Part shown: positions 1 to 8,565 of the stretch, in pieces
How positions within the stretch are numbered: the stretch's first letter is position 1
How the letters are laid out: each line of letters begins with the position of its first letter
From: Stappia sediminis
Lineage (GTDB): Bacteria > Pseudomonadota > Alphaproteobacteria > Rhizobiales > Stappiaceae
Length of the DNA stretch: 64,000 nucleotides
Reading direction: 5' to 3'
Assembly: GCF_009826895.1 (NCBI RefSeq)
Contig: NZ_WUMV01000002.1
Span: forward strand, 310,001-374,000
Made by a program: the position numbers and the translations under genes
The notes under the pieces: generated by a model
Databases searched by the model: none
What the model was told of the DNA's origin: nothing
Seen by the model: only the letters and a program-made list of their open reading frames with translations

Positions 1-42
1 GTGCATCGCGGTCCCTCTGAAGCTTTGAGCTGGAAATTGATA

Positions 43-67
43 GGCAAGCTCCGGGTCGGAGCTTGCC
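43..67 (-). terminator. Hairpin between dctP-like gene and the next TRAP gene
   Basis: Perfect 10-bp inverted repeat (arms 43-52 and 58-67, 5-nt loop) lies just downstream of the TRAP binding-protein stop at 89. On the minus strand only a weak T-rich stretch follows, so it may be an mRNA-stabilising or partial terminator element rather than a full stop. Beyond it, a minus-strand ATG at 4-6 has a GAGGG ribosome-binding-like sequence about 6 nt upstream, consistent with the next operon gene (perhaps the small TRAP permease subunit) starting at the window edge. Confidence 0.5.
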
Positions 68-88
68 TTGTTTGACGTGGCTTCGGTC

Positions 89-1096
89 TTAGTTCGCGAC
101 GAGACCGAGCTTTTTCAGGAAGGCCATATGGCTATCGACGAGCGCACGCGCTTCCGGTGTCTTCTCGGCCCAACCTTGCCATGCCTTCTGGGCAGCAGCG
201 CGGAAGGCGGCGCGGTCTTCGGGCGACCAGTCGTAAAGGGTGACACCCTGTTCGCGCAGTTTCGCGGCTGCCTCGTTGTTGGCCACCTCGAATGTCAGCG
301 CGGTCTGGAACGCCAGCTTCTGCATCGCCGTATCGATGATGCGCCTTTGCTGATCGGTAAGACTGTCCCACTTGTCCTTACGGCAAGCAAGATGATCGGA
401 CGGCATCGAGTGGAAGCCGGGATAAGTGGCGTGCTTGACGAGGTCGTAGAGACCGAGGCCCACATTGTTCGCCAATCCGCTGGCATCCGCGCCGTCGATA
501 ATTCCGGTTTCAAGCGCGGTGAAGATTTCGGTGAAGTCCATCACCACCGGCTTGGCTCCCATTTCGGCGAAAATCTCGGTCTCGAGACCCGGCGGAGAGC
601 GGAACTTCCAGTCCTTGAGGTCGGCGGGGCCTGCAATCGGCTTAGACGACGACATGGATTCCTGACCGTAGATCCACCAACCCACCAGTTTCATGTTGTA
701 CGTGTTGTAAAGGGCGTCGGCAGCTTCGAAGCCGCCGTTGTAGAGCCAGGCGTACTGCTGCCAGGGCGTATCGTATCCGCCCATGATGTCGCCCACAAAC
801 TGGAACGCGGGGTTCTTGCCGGTCTGATAGGCGCCGCCGGTCATGTCGCAGTCCAGGATGCCGTTTGCCGCGGCATCGAACGTTTCAACCGATTTAACGA
901 CCGACGATGAATAAAACATCTCGATCTGAATATCGCCGCCGGACATGGTCTGGACGTCGTCCACGAATTGCGCGGCGAGCTTGCCGGAAACCGTTTCGGG
1001 TGCGTAGTGCGTCTGGATACGCAGCGTTTCCGCAGCCGCCGGACCCGCCAGAAGCGCGGACACTGCGACCGATGTGATCAGCGTCTTGATATTCAT
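89..1096 (-). CDS. TRAP transporter substrate-binding protein (DctP/TakP-like)
   Basis: Periplasmic solute receptor of a tripartite ATP-independent periplasmic transporter; it captures a small carboxylate and hands it to the DctQM permease. The 335-aa product opens with a signal peptide cleaved near residue 22 (after GPAAA). It carries the family signature ALETGIIDGAD (about residues 194-204) and an arginine in DWKFRSPP (about 166) where TRAP receptors bind the substrate carboxylate. The GGAYQTGKNPAF stretch resembles the TakP/keto-acid branch. The ATG at 1096 is chosen because GGGAGG sits 5 nt upstream; a longer frame to 1183 lacks this. Permease genes would lie left of the window. Two GGTATACC palindromes upstream point to control by the divergent GntR gene. 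The substrate is not readable, but the neighbours suggest an organic acid. Confidence 0.88.
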   Translation of the reverse strand: MNIKTLITSVAVSALLAGPAAAETLRIQTHYAPETVSGKLAAQFVDDVQTMSGGDIQIEMFYSSSVVKSVETFDAAANGILDCDMTGGAYQTGKNPAFQFVGDIMGGYDTPWQQYAWLYNGGFEAADALYNTYNMKLVGWWIYGQESMSSSKPIAGPADLKDWKFRSPPGLETEIFAEMGAKPVVMDFTEIFTALETGIIDGADASGLANNVGLGLYDLVKHATYPGFHSMPSDHLACRKDKWDSLTDQQRRIIDTAMQKLAFQTALTFEVANNEAAAKLREQGVTLYDWSPEDRAAFRAAAQKAWQGWAEKTPEARALVDSHMAFLKKLGLVAN

Positions 1097-1167
1097 TTTT
1101 CCTCCCTTCGGCTTATGCCGAATTCGTTGTTCGCGTGGTGGTGTGCGACGAAGTGCCGCCACCTTGC

Positions 1168-1179
1168 ATGGTATACCAT
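1168..1179. promoter_or_regulatory. Palindromic GntR/FCD-type operator 1
   Basis: Perfect 12-bp palindrome ATGGTATACCAT in the divergent intergenic region between the TRAP binding protein and the GntR regulator. The TGGTATACCA core is the type of site bound by FadR/FCD-subfamily GntR proteins. It lies 72 bp upstream of the TRAP gene start. Confidence 0.7.
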
Positions 1180-1223
1180 ACATGCGGGAACGCTAGCCAA
1201 ACCGGCCTCGACAATCAATTGTT

Positions 1224-1237
1224 TTTGGTATACCAAA
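1224..1237. promoter_or_regulatory. Palindromic GntR/FCD-type operator 2
   Basis: Perfect 14-bp palindrome TTTGGTATACCAAA sharing the core GGTATACC with the site at 1168-1179. The centres are 57 bp apart. It sits 80 bp upstream of the GntR start codon, so the two sites could serve both divergent promoters and autoregulation. Confidence 0.72.
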
Positions 1238-1317
1238 TTTCCATTGTTGAAATTCAATTGCCGACGCAAGGAGAGGCGGGGCGAGGGGCGAACATGCTTC
1301 TGTGAGTTGGAACAAAA

Positions 1318-1971
1318 ATGGAACAGTCACAGCCCCTCGCGGAACGTATTGCCAATCAACTGCGCCGCCATATCCTGCTTGGCAGTCTTGCGCCGGGTGT
1401 AAGCATCAAGGAGCGCGATAACGCCGAAGAGCTTGGCGTCAGCCGAACTCCTATGCGTGAGGCGATCAGAATTCTCGCCAAGGAAGGGCTTGTGGTTCTG
1501 CGCCCGGCACGCAGTCCGATCGTAGCCGCACCCTCGCTGAAGGAAGTGTCGGACGATCTTGAGGTCATGAGCGCTCTGGAAGTCCTCTCCGGCCGGCTGG
1601 CCTGCAAGAACGCGACTCCCGAAGATCTTGCGGAAATCGAACGTCTTTATCAGAAGATGCTGGATACTGCCCGCAATGGCGATTCCGTCGATCTTTTCGA
1701 GGTCGATATGGATTTTCATCGCGCGATCGCGGCGGCTTCCCACAACAAATCCCTCGCCGAGACGCACTCCGCCTATGTCGCCCGGCTATGGCGAACTCGA
1801 TATCTTTCCGCCAGTATAAAGAGCGACAGGGATCGGTCACTGCGCCAGCACGGAGAGATCGTGCGGGGGTTGAAAGCTCGCGATGCGCGTTTCGTTGCTA
1901 AGGAAATCGGAAGCCACATCAGGCATGTGGTTACGAACGTCGCGGACCTGTTCGATGAACGCGAAGCCTGA
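1318..1971 (+). CDS. GntR family regulator with FCD effector domain
   Basis: Transcription factor of 217 aa, normal length for the FadR/FCD subfamily. Residues 5-70 form the winged helix-turn-helix (SRTPMREAIRILAKEGLV is the recognition helix and following wing). Residues about 80-210 form the alpha-helical FCD domain, with the acid and His residues of its metal/carboxylate pocket visible in DMDFHRAIAAASHN and in the later HGEIVRGL and HIRHV segments. It is divergent from the TRAP receptor and 61 bp upstream of the FAH-family gene, so it is probably the local repressor, released by a carboxylate. Two matching operators lie in the 221-bp divergent region. Confidence 0.87.
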   Translation: MEQSQPLAERIANQLRRHILLGSLAPGVSIKERDNAEELGVSRTPMREAIRILAKEGLVVLRPARSPIVAAPSLKEVSDDLEVMSALEVLSGRLACKNATPEDLAEIERLYQKMLDTARNGDSVDLFEVDMDFHRAIAAASHNKSLAETHSAYVARLWRTRYLSASIKSDRDRSLRQHGEIVRGLKARDARFVAKEIGSHIRHVVTNVADLFDEREA

Positions 1972-2032
1972 ACAGGCGGTCGACGGGACGCCGCGCCGAT
2001 TCACTTAATTCAACCTGAAGGAAGGAAAGTCG

Positions 2033-2878
2033 TTGAAGCTTTTGCGATTCGGGCCGAAGGGCCAGGAAAAACCCGGCATTCTGGACAATAGCGGCAATGT
2101 GCGGGATCTATCCGGGAAGGTGGTCGATTTTGCCGGCAAGGGCGTGTCCCTCGAGGCGCTTGATGCCCTTCGGCAGATCGATGTCGGTGGCCTTCCGCTC
2201 GTCGATCAGCCCGGGCGGATCGGAAGCTGTCTCGCGGACGTTCCGAATTTCTTCTGTATCGGGCTCAACTATGCAAAGCATGCGGCCGAAACGGGAGCGG
2301 AGCCTCCCAAGGAACCTATCGTCTTTTCCAAGGCGACATCGGCTTTGTCCGGTCCGTTCGATCCGGTCGTGATCCCGCGAAGATCGGTAAAGGCCGACTG
2401 GGAGGTCGAGCTTGGCGTCGTGATCGGGCGCAAGGCGACATATGTCAGTGAAGCGGAAGCGCTCGGCTACGTCGCCGGTTATTGCACCATCAACGACGTA
2501 TCGGAGCGCGAGTTCCAGATCGAAAAAGGCGGGCAGTGGATCAAGGGCAAGTCGGCTCCCACTTTCGGGCCCATAGGCCCGTATCTCGTCACGGCCGATG
2601 AAGTTCCGGATCCGCAGAATCTCAAGGTCCGGCTCACTCTCAATGGCGATGTGATGCAGGATTCCGATACCTCGGACATGATCTTCACCGTGGCCGAGAT
2701 CGTCTCCTACATGTCTAACTTCATGATGCTCCGCCCCGGCGATATCATTGCCACCGGCACGCCGTCGGGCGTGGGAATGGGCCTGAAGCCCCAGCGGTAC
2801 CTCAAGCCTGGCGATGTGATGGAAATCGAGGTTGCCGGCCTCGGCAGGCAACGACAGGAAGTCATTGCTGCCGATTGA
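2033..2878 (+). CDS. Fumarylacetoacetate hydrolase family enzyme
   Basis: 281-aa FAH-fold enzyme of the group that hydrolyses or decarboxylates beta-diketo or keto acids using Mg2+. Visible family motifs are FCIGLNYAKHAAETG, PIVFSKATSALSGP, the metal-binding Glu pair in WEVELGVVIG, and GYCTINDVSEREFQ followed by KSAPTFGPIGPYL. The start is TTG at 2033, preceded by GAAGGAAAG; MKLLRFG is the usual N-terminus of this group. It follows the GntR gene in the same direction and probably belongs to its regulon with the TRAP system. Candidate activities include ureidoglycolate lyase-like, 2-keto-3-deoxy-acid or oxaloacetate decarboxylase-like; sequence alone does not decide. Confidence 0.85.
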   Translation: MKLLRFGPKGQEKPGILDNSGNVRDLSGKVVDFAGKGVSLEALDALRQIDVGGLPLVDQPGRIGSCLADVPNFFCIGLNYAKHAAETGAEPPKEPIVFSKATSALSGPFDPVVIPRRSVKADWEVELGVVIGRKATYVSEAEALGYVAGYCTINDVSEREFQIEKGGQWIKGKSAPTFGPIGPYLVTADEVPDPQNLKVRLTLNGDVMQDSDTSDMIFTVAEIVSYMSNFMMLRPGDIIATGTPSGVGMGLKPQRYLKPGDVMEIEVAGLGRQRQEVIAAD

Positions 2879-2894
2879 GGCGCTTATGAATGCG

Positions 2895-2926
2895 AAAACA
2901 CTCCCGTCAGTCAGTTGACGGGAGTG
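2895..2926 (-). terminator. Rho-independent terminator of the 2-hydroxyacid dehydrogenase gene
   Basis: Perfect 11-bp stem (arms 2899-2909 and 2916-2926, 6-nt loop), followed on the minus strand by TTTT at 2898-2895. The stem overlaps the last codons of the minus-strand dehydrogenase gene and sits 20 bp past the stop of the convergent FAH gene, so it may work in both directions, although only the minus strand has a T run. Confidence 0.75.
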
Positions 2927-3858
2927 ATCAGTTCGTCGCCGGCGAAGAAGGCGGCCAGGTTGTCGCGTTGCAGCTTGCCCATTGCCTTGCGTGTTTCGAT
3001 TGTGCCGGAACCCTGGTGAGGCTGCAGCACGACGTTATCGAGTTTCAGGAATCTGGGATCGATATTCGGCTCATTGTTGAAAACGTCGAGCCCTGCCCCA
3101 CGGATGGTGCCATTTTCCAGCGCCTCGAGCAGCGCGGGCTCGTCGATGGTGGAACCGCGCGAAATGTTGATCAGCAGCCCGTCCGGCCCCAGCGCCTCGA
3201 TCACTTCTTTCGAAACGTAGCCGGCTGTTTCCTTTCCGCCGACCAGCGCGATGAAAAGATAGTCGACATCGCGTGCCATTGAGACGGGATCGGCGTGATA
3301 TGTCCAGGAAGGCGGGGTGTCCTTGGGTTTTCGCGAGTGATAGTGAATCGCCATTTTGAAGGCCGCCAGCCGGTCGGCGATCTCGCGTCCGATTCTGCCA
3401 AGGCCGACGATGCCTGCGCGTCGGCCGCTAGCCTTTCTGTTCAGCGGCAATTCGCCCTTATTCGGCCACTCGCCTGAACGCACCCAGGTCGACCCTTCGA
3501 TCAGCTTGCGCGACTGAGCCAGCAAAAGAGCCACGGCGAGATCCGCCACATCGTCGTTGAGCACATCCGGCGTGTTGCTCACCTTGATATTTCGCATGCT
3601 CGCAGTCGCGATATCGATCGCATCGAAGCCCACGCCATAATTCGCGATCAGGCCGAGCGCGGGCAGGCTCTCCATGTGCTTTTCGCCGAACGGAGTGTGT
3701 CCCTTGAACGCGATCGCGCGAACTTGCGCGCGCAATTCTGCTGGAAGGTCGAGTGCCGCGTCGGCGTTGGGCACCTCATGAAGGGCATATTCGGAAGACA
3801 TCGCCTCCCGGTCCCACTCGAAATAACTGCCGATGGCGATCAACTGGTGGCCGGCCAT
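2911..3858 (-). CDS. D-isomer-specific 2-hydroxyacid dehydrogenase (hydroxypyruvate/glyoxylate reductase-like)
   Basis: Cytosolic NAD(P)H-dependent reductase of 2-keto acids, 315 aa. The Rossmann nucleotide fold shows GLGRIGREIADRL in mid-protein, followed by YHSRKPKD, whose Ser-Arg-Lys favours NADPH. The catalytic Arg is in NISRGSTIDE, and the catalytic His is in LQPHQGSGTIETR; the Glu lies between them. This resembles GhrB/HPR-type enzymes. It converges on the FAH gene and shares a bidirectional hairpin with it. Context (TRAP uptake, FAH enzyme) suggests interconversion of a keto/hydroxy acid, but the substrate is inferred. Confidence 0.85.
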   Translation of the reverse strand: MAGHQLIAIGSYFEWDREAMSSEYALHEVPNADAALDLPAELRAQVRAIAFKGHTPFGEKHMESLPALGLIANYGVGFDAIDIATASMRNIKVSNTPDVLNDDVADLAVALLLAQSRKLIEGSTWVRSGEWPNKGELPLNRKASGRRAGIVGLGRIGREIADRLAAFKMAIHYHSRKPKDTPPSWTYHADPVSMARDVDYLFIALVGGKETAGYVSKEVIEALGPDGLLINISRGSTIDEPALLEALENGTIRGAGLDVFNNEPNIDPRFLKLDNVVLQPHQGSGTIETRKAMGKLQRDNLAAFFAGDELITPVN

Positions 3859-4056
3859 GTGTTTCCCCTTTTTTCGATTTTTGCCGATGTGCGGATGACG
3901 GCATATTGTTTGTGGCGCGCGCCTGGCACGCCGATTAACGAATGTGCGCCACTTATTGTCGACCGAGATCCAGGGTGCAAGCGCAATACCTGCCTGGCAT
4001 TATGTGGAATCGTGACGTGACCGGTTGAAATTCACGCCGCGTCCTTTCCATCTGAA

Positions 4057-4479
4057 CTACCGTTTTCTCGACGACAATAGAATGCTTGTTTCCGTGGAGG
4101 CGATGCCGTCGAGCTGGCGAATTGTCGTCAGAAGCTTGTCGAAGGCTTCAAGCGTGTCCGTTTCGATTTCGGCTACCACGTCCCAACGCCCGTTTGTTGT
4201 GTGAAGCGTGCGGATTTCAAGAAATCCGTAAAGGCGCTTGATGATCGCCTCGGTCCGGTGACCTTCAACAGCAATCATCATGACCGCACGTATGCGATTG
4301 GCGCTGGCGTCCACTCCGAGATTGACGGTGAAACCCAGAATGACGCGGTTCTGCACGAGGCGGTCGATGCGCGATCGAACCGTGGCGCGGGACACCTCAA
4401 GTTCCGTGGCGAGACTTGCTATCGGCAATCTGGCATCATGCCTGAGCAACGCGACTAGTTTGCGGTCGATATCGTCCAT
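4057..4479 (-). CDS. Lrp/AsnC family transcriptional regulator
   Basis: 140-aa feast/famine regulator. The N-terminal HTH (IDRKLVALLRHDARLP followed by TELEVSRATVRSRIDRL) is followed by an RAM/AsnC_trans_reg effector domain (VMMIAVEGHRTEAIIKRLYGF, then WDVVAEIETDTLEAFDKLL). It is divergent from arginase with a 150-bp AT-rich gap, the same layout as rhizobial/agrobacterial arginine-catabolism regulators. It is therefore the likely arginine- or ornithine-responsive activator of rocF-rocD; the ligand is inferred. Confidence 0.85.
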   Translation of the reverse strand: MDDIDRKLVALLRHDARLPIASLATELEVSRATVRSRIDRLVQNRVILGFTVNLGVDASANRIRAVMMIAVEGHRTEAIIKRLYGFLEIRTLHTTNGRWDVVAEIETDTLEAFDKLLTTIRQLDGIASTETSILLSSRKR

Positions 4480-4629
4480 CGATGTTCCAGAAAGTTCAAA
4501 GCCGTTTATCAGACTGGAAAAATCATATAAGCAAAACGCCGAATTTCCAACTTTTCGCCAACCTCCAGATCGGTCACTCTTCGTTTAAGACGTCGAATGA
4601 ACGAAGGGCCGGACGAAAAAGGGCATCCA

Positions 4630-5583
4630 ATGGCAAAACGTACGGACACTTTGATTGGTATCCTCGGTGTACCGCTCGAGGCCGGAACGGGGCGGCGTGG
4701 TGCAGCTATGGGCCCGGCGGCGCTTCGGGTGGCGGAACTGCCCGAACGCTTGCAGGCACTCGGCCTGAAGGTGGAGGATTTCGGCGATATCGTTCCCGAT
4801 GGATTGGACACGGTTGACGGACTTCGCTTCGACGGGAAGGCGCATTTGCCGGCAACCGTGGCCACATGGGTGCGTCCGCTTGCCCGCAAGACGCGTGAGA
4901 TAGCAGGAACAGGGCATACGCCGATCATCCTCGGCGGTGACCACAGCCTCTCCATGGGTTCCGTGATGGGTGTTGCGCGCCACTGGCAGGAGCAGGATCG
5001 TCCGCTTTTCGTGCTGTGGCTCGATGCGCACGCGGATTTCAATACGCCTTCGATATCACCTTCGGGAAACATGCACGGGATGTCGCTGGCATTGCTTGCG
5101 GGCGAGGAGGAGTTGAGGCCTGTTTTCGACGGCGAGCCGACGTCATTTGTAGCTCCCTCGCGCATGTGCGTTTTCGGGGCACGGTCAATCGACCCCGGCG
5201 AACGGGACCTCCTGAAGAAGCGTGGCGTGAATGTCGTCGACATGCGCATGATCGACGAGCATGGCGTTTCCGTCCTGATACGTTCGTTCCTTGATCAGGT
5301 CGTGGAGCAGGATGGCGTGCTTCACGTTTCGCTTGATGTCGATTTTCTGGATCCGTCAGTCGCCCCTGGCGTCGGCACGACGGTGCCAGGCGGTGCGACC
5401 TATCGCGAAGCGCATCTCGTCATGGAGATGCTCGAAGATTTCGACCGGGTCGTTTCGGTCGATGTGGTCGAACTGAACCCCTTCCTGGACGAGCGTGGCC
5501 GCAGCGCCACCGTGCTTGCCGAACTCGTGGCAAGTCTTTTCGGTCAGGACGTCATGGACCGGCCGACGCAGGCCTTCGCGTAA
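4630..5583 (+). CDS. rocF: Arginase
   Basis: Mn2+-dependent hydrolysis of L-arginine to ornithine and urea; first step of the arginase pathway. 317 aa from the ATG at 4630, where AAAGGG lies upstream; an in-frame ATG at 4597 has no ribosome-binding sequence. Metal ligands are visible: GGDHSLSMG (His105), LDAHADFNTP (Asp132, His134, Asp136) and SLDVDFLDPSVAPGVGT near residue 240. The arginase-specific SPSGNMHGM substrate loop is present. It is the first gene of a three-gene unit, 18 bp before ornithine aminotransferase, so ornithine is passed straight on. Confidence 0.93.
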   Translation: MAKRTDTLIGILGVPLEAGTGRRGAAMGPAALRVAELPERLQALGLKVEDFGDIVPDGLDTVDGLRFDGKAHLPATVATWVRPLARKTREIAGTGHTPIILGGDHSLSMGSVMGVARHWQEQDRPLFVLWLDAHADFNTPSISPSGNMHGMSLALLAGEEELRPVFDGEPTSFVAPSRMCVFGARSIDPGERDLLKKRGVNVVDMRMIDEHGVSVLIRSFLDQVVEQDGVLHVSLDVDFLDPSVAPGVGTTVPGGATYREAHLVMEMLEDFDRVVSVDVVELNPFLDERGRSATVLAELVASLFGQDVMDRPTQAFA

Positions 5584-5601
5584 TTTACCGGAGACAAGAG
5601 A

Positions 5602-6816
5602 ATGAGCCGTCTTCCCGAAGACTTCATCGCCGCCGAACACAGGTTGGGCGCGCACAACTACAAGCCTCTCGACGTGATCCTGACCCGTGGTGAAGGCATC
5701 TGGCTCTGGGATGTGGAGGAAAACCGCTATCTCGATTGCCTGTCGGCCTATTCGGCGGTCAACCAGGGGCATTGCCACCCGAAGATCCTGAAAGCGATGG
5801 TCGACCAGGCTTCGAGGTTGACGCTGACTTCCCGCGCGTTCCGCAACGACCAGCTCGCCTATTTCTATGAGGAGATCGCGGCCCTTACAGGCTCGCACAA
5901 GGTGTTGCCGATGAATTCGGGTGCGGAAGCCGTTGAATCCGCCATCAAGGCCGTGCGCAAATGGGGCTATGAAGTCAAGGGCGTACCGCAGAACAAGGCC
6001 GAGATCATCGTCTGTTCGGACAACTTCCATGGCCGGACCATGGGCATTGTCGGCTTCTCGACCGATCCGGTCGCCCGGACCGGATTTGGTCCCTTTGCCC
6101 CCGGCTTCAAGGTCGTTCCCTTTGGTGATTTCGAGGCATTTGCGGAGGCCATCAACGAGAATACGGTCGCGTTTCTTGTCGAGCCGATCCAGGGCGAGGC
6201 GGGCGTGCTTATTCCGCCGGCGGGCTATTTCCGGCGCGTTCGGGAACTTTGCACCGAAAAGGACATCACGCTGATCCTTGACGAAATCCAGACCGGCCTT
6301 GGCCGTACGGGTAAGATCCTCGCGGAAGAGCATGAGGAGATCGAGGCGGATGTGACTCTCGTCGGCAAGGCGCTTTCGGGCGGCTTTTATCCTGTCTCGG
6401 CCGTCCTTTCGAACACGGAGGTGCTGGGCGTTCTGAATCCTGGCGAACACGGTTCGACCTTCGGCGGCAATCCGCTCGCCTGCGCGGTGGCTCGCGCCGC
6501 GCTCAAGGTACTGGTGGAAGAAGGTATGATTGAAAATGCGGAGGAACAGGGAGCCTACTTCATGAAAGGGCTTGAGGAAATCCGCTCCAACGCGGTTCGC
6601 GAGGTGCGGGGCAGGGGCTTGATGCTGGCAGTCGAACTACACCCGGAAGCGGGTGGTGCACGGCGTTATTGCGAGGCGCTCAAGAACCTCGGCATCCTTG
6701 CCAAGGATACGCATGAGGATACGATCCGCATCGCGCCACCTCTCGTCATCAAGCGTGACGAGGTGGATTGGGCGTTGGAACGCTTCGACAAGGTGCTTAC
6801 CCGCGCAGCGGCTTGA
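5602..6816 (+). CDS. rocD: Ornithine aminotransferase
   Basis: PLP-dependent class III aminotransferase converting ornithine plus 2-oxoglutarate to glutamate semialdehyde and glutamate. 404 aa, normal for the family. The PLP lysine is Lys256 in [11 protein letters not shown]; Asp227 in [15 protein letters not shown] contacts the pyridine nitrogen; [13 protein letters not shown] and NFHGRT are the cofactor and substrate motifs. It is located directly after arginase and directly before a second ureohydrolase (stop TGA immediately followed by an ATG). ATG at 5602 is preceded by CCGGAGACAAGAG. Confidence 0.93.
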   Translation: MSRLPEDFIAAEHRLGAHNYKPLDVILTRGEGIWLWDVEENRYLDCLSAYSAVNQGHCHPKILKAMVDQASRLTLTSRAFRNDQLAYFYEEIAALTGSHKVLPMNSGAEAVESAIKAVRKWGYEVKGVPQNKAEIIVCSDNFHGRTMGIVGFSTDPVARTGFGPFAPGFKVVPFGDFEAFAEAINENTVAFLVEPIQGEAGVLIPPAGYFRRVRELCTEKDITLILDEIQTGLGRTGKILAEEHEEIEADVTLVGKALSGGFYPVSAVLSNTEVLGVLNPGEHGSTFGGNPLACAVARAALKVLVEEGMIENAEEQGAYFMKGLEEIRSNAVREVRGRGLMLAVELHPEAGGARRYCEALKNLGILAKDTHEDTIRIAPPLVIKRDEVDWALERFDKVLTRAAA

Positions 6817-6867
6817 ATGATTGGCGCCTGCGCGTATGTTCCGGTTTCCAATGCAGGAGTTCGCGCC

Positions 6868-7830
6868 TTGACGCAAAGCCGCTATCCCCGTCCGACCGAC
6901 AACGCTTTCCTGGCCGAATCCCTGAAGGGCGGCTCGCACGAACCGACATATGGTGGTGCGCTTTCCTTCATGCGCCGGAAGTTTTCGCGGGACTTGACGG
7001 ATGTCGATCTCGCGGTCTGGGGGATACCGTTCGACGCCGCCGTTTCCAACCGGCCCGGCGCTCGCTTCGGGCCGCAAGGCGTGCGCAGAGCGTCCGCGAT
7101 TTTCGATGGCGACCCTCAATATCCGTTCGGATTCGACCCGTGGGACGTGCTGGCTGCCGTCGACTACGGCGACTGCGTGTTCGACTATGGAGTGCATGCC
7201 GAGATCCCGGGCCATATCGAGGCGCAGGCACGCGAAATTATCGGCCGTGGCGTTCATCTCTTTTCGATTGGCGGCGATCATTTCGTCACCTGGCCGCTTC
7301 TGAAGGCTCATGCGGCGAAACATGGTCACCTGGCACTTGTTCAGTTCGATGCCCACCAGGACACCTGGGACGACGATGGCGGGCGGATCGACCATGGATC
7401 ATTTGTCCTGCGTGCCGTTCGAGAAAGCATTATCGATCCTGCTCGATCGATCCAGATAGGGGTTCGAACCCATGCGCCGCAGGACTGTGGCATGGAGATC
7501 ATCCACGGCCACGAATTCGATACATTAGGCATTTCGGGAATAATCGAACGAATCAGGACGCGCGTCGGCACCGGTCCTGCATATTTGACGTTCGATATCG
7601 ATTGCCTCGACCCGGCATTCGCTCCGGGCACGGGAACGCCCGTTGCGGGCGGCCCGTCATCGCGCGAGGCGCTGTCGGTGCTCAGGGGGCTGGGCGATAT
7701 CGATTTTGTAGGAGGCGATATCGTCGAAGTCGCGCCCGCCTACGATCATGCCGACATCACTTCGATTGCCGCCGCGACGGTGGCTCTCACTTACATCGGC
7801 CTGTTGGCAGAGAAGAGGCGGCGCGGCTAA
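6868..7830 (+). CDS. Ureohydrolase of the agmatinase/guanidino-acid hydrolase type
   Basis: Second Mn2+ ureohydrolase of the operon. It has GGDHFVTW (His138), QFDAHQDTWDD (Asp161, His163, Asp165) and DIDCLDPAFAPGTGTPVAGG, the complete metal set. The agmatinase-style N-terminal NRPGARFGPQGVRRAS is also present. It lacks the arginase SPSGNMHG loop, so arginine is unlikely; agmatine, guanidinobutyrate or guanidinopropionate are candidates. I prefer TTG at 6868 because GCAGGAG lies 8 nt upstream; an in-frame ATG at 6817, abutting the rocD stop, would add 17 residues and cannot be excluded. Co-transcription with rocF-rocD places it in arginine-related guanidine catabolism. Confidence 0.85.
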   Translation: MTQSRYPRPTDNAFLAESLKGGSHEPTYGGALSFMRRKFSRDLTDVDLAVWGIPFDAAVSNRPGARFGPQGVRRASAIFDGDPQYPFGFDPWDVLAAVDYGDCVFDYGVHAEIPGHIEAQAREIIGRGVHLFSIGGDHFVTWPLLKAHAAKHGHLALVQFDAHQDTWDDDGGRIDHGSFVLRAVRESIIDPARSIQIGVRTHAPQDCGMEIIHGHEFDTLGISGIIERIRTRVGTGPAYLTFDIDCLDPAFAPGTGTPVAGGPSSREALSVLRGLGDIDFVGGDIVEVAPAYDHADITSIAAATVALTYIGLLAEKRRRG

Positions 7831-7835
7831 GTAAT

Positions 7836-8360
7836 TTAGCCCGCCCGCCTGTGTCGGTCGCCTGACCTCTCGTTGTCGTTTTCCGGCGAAAGTGTCCAGG
7901 AACTATAAAGCGGGTGAGCGTTGCGCATCAGGTCGTAGATCCGGACCATCACCGCAAGAAACGCAAGTTTTCCCGCGTATGTCACGGCAGCACCTGTGAC
8001 CATCATTGGCATGGAGCCGGAAATTGCGCCCCAGATGCCGACGAAGAATCCGATGCCGGCAACGGCTGACAAGGCGAGTGCCTTTCGGTTTTCATCATGC
8101 GGCACGGGAATTGCGGTACGGTTGAGCCAGACGCGCTCGCCAAGCACGGCGCGGGCGTGCCAGCTTTCGAATGTTTTCGGCGCCGGGAAAAGGCGCGGGT
8201 TCAGCCAGAGCCAGACAATGACCGCCGCTGTGAAGCCGGCTGCGGTTAGCCAGCCATAGACCGTATGCGACCAGACAGCGAGATAAAGAAAGGGAAGTGA
8301 AGCAAAGCGCGTCCAGACGCTCCAGCCGCTGGCATGGCGTTTCCAGACGTCGGAATTCAT
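7836..8360 (-). CDS. Conserved membrane protein, possibly the DUF6653 family
   Basis: Small integral membrane protein of unknown function. From the Met at 8360 it is 174 aa, starting MNSDVWKRHASGWSVWTRF; this W-rich amphipathic entry followed by hydrophobic segments (FLYLAVWSHTVYGWL, AAVIVWLWLNPRLF, AVAGIGFFVGIWGAI, AAVTYAGKLAFLAVMV) resembles a conserved family I recall as DUF6653. Family assignment is from memory. Upstream in-frame starts at 8390 and 8438 have no better ribosome-binding site. It converges on the ureohydrolase with a 5-bp gap. Confidence 0.6.
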   Translation of the reverse strand: MNSDVWKRHASGWSVWTRFASLPFLYLAVWSHTVYGWLTAAGFTAAVIVWLWLNPRLFPAPKTFESWHARAVLGERVWLNRTAIPVPHDENRKALALSAVAGIGFFVGIWGAISGSMPMMVTGAAVTYAGKLAFLAVMVRIYDLMRNAHPLYSSWTLSPENDNERSGDRHRRAG

Positions 8361-8565
8361 GCCGAGCAGACGAATGCGCCCGACATCCATCGGGCGGATC
8401 TGATGACTGGAAAATCGCGATCGGTCGAGCCTGAGCATGACGGATGGCTGTTTTTGTACGGCCGGTACGGCACGTTCTTCAAGGTACTGAAAAGGATACT
8501 ACCGGCGCTGCAAGGTCTCAATTAACGTTTGCGGCGCTGGTCATATCCGGCAAGAGAGTATGCCT

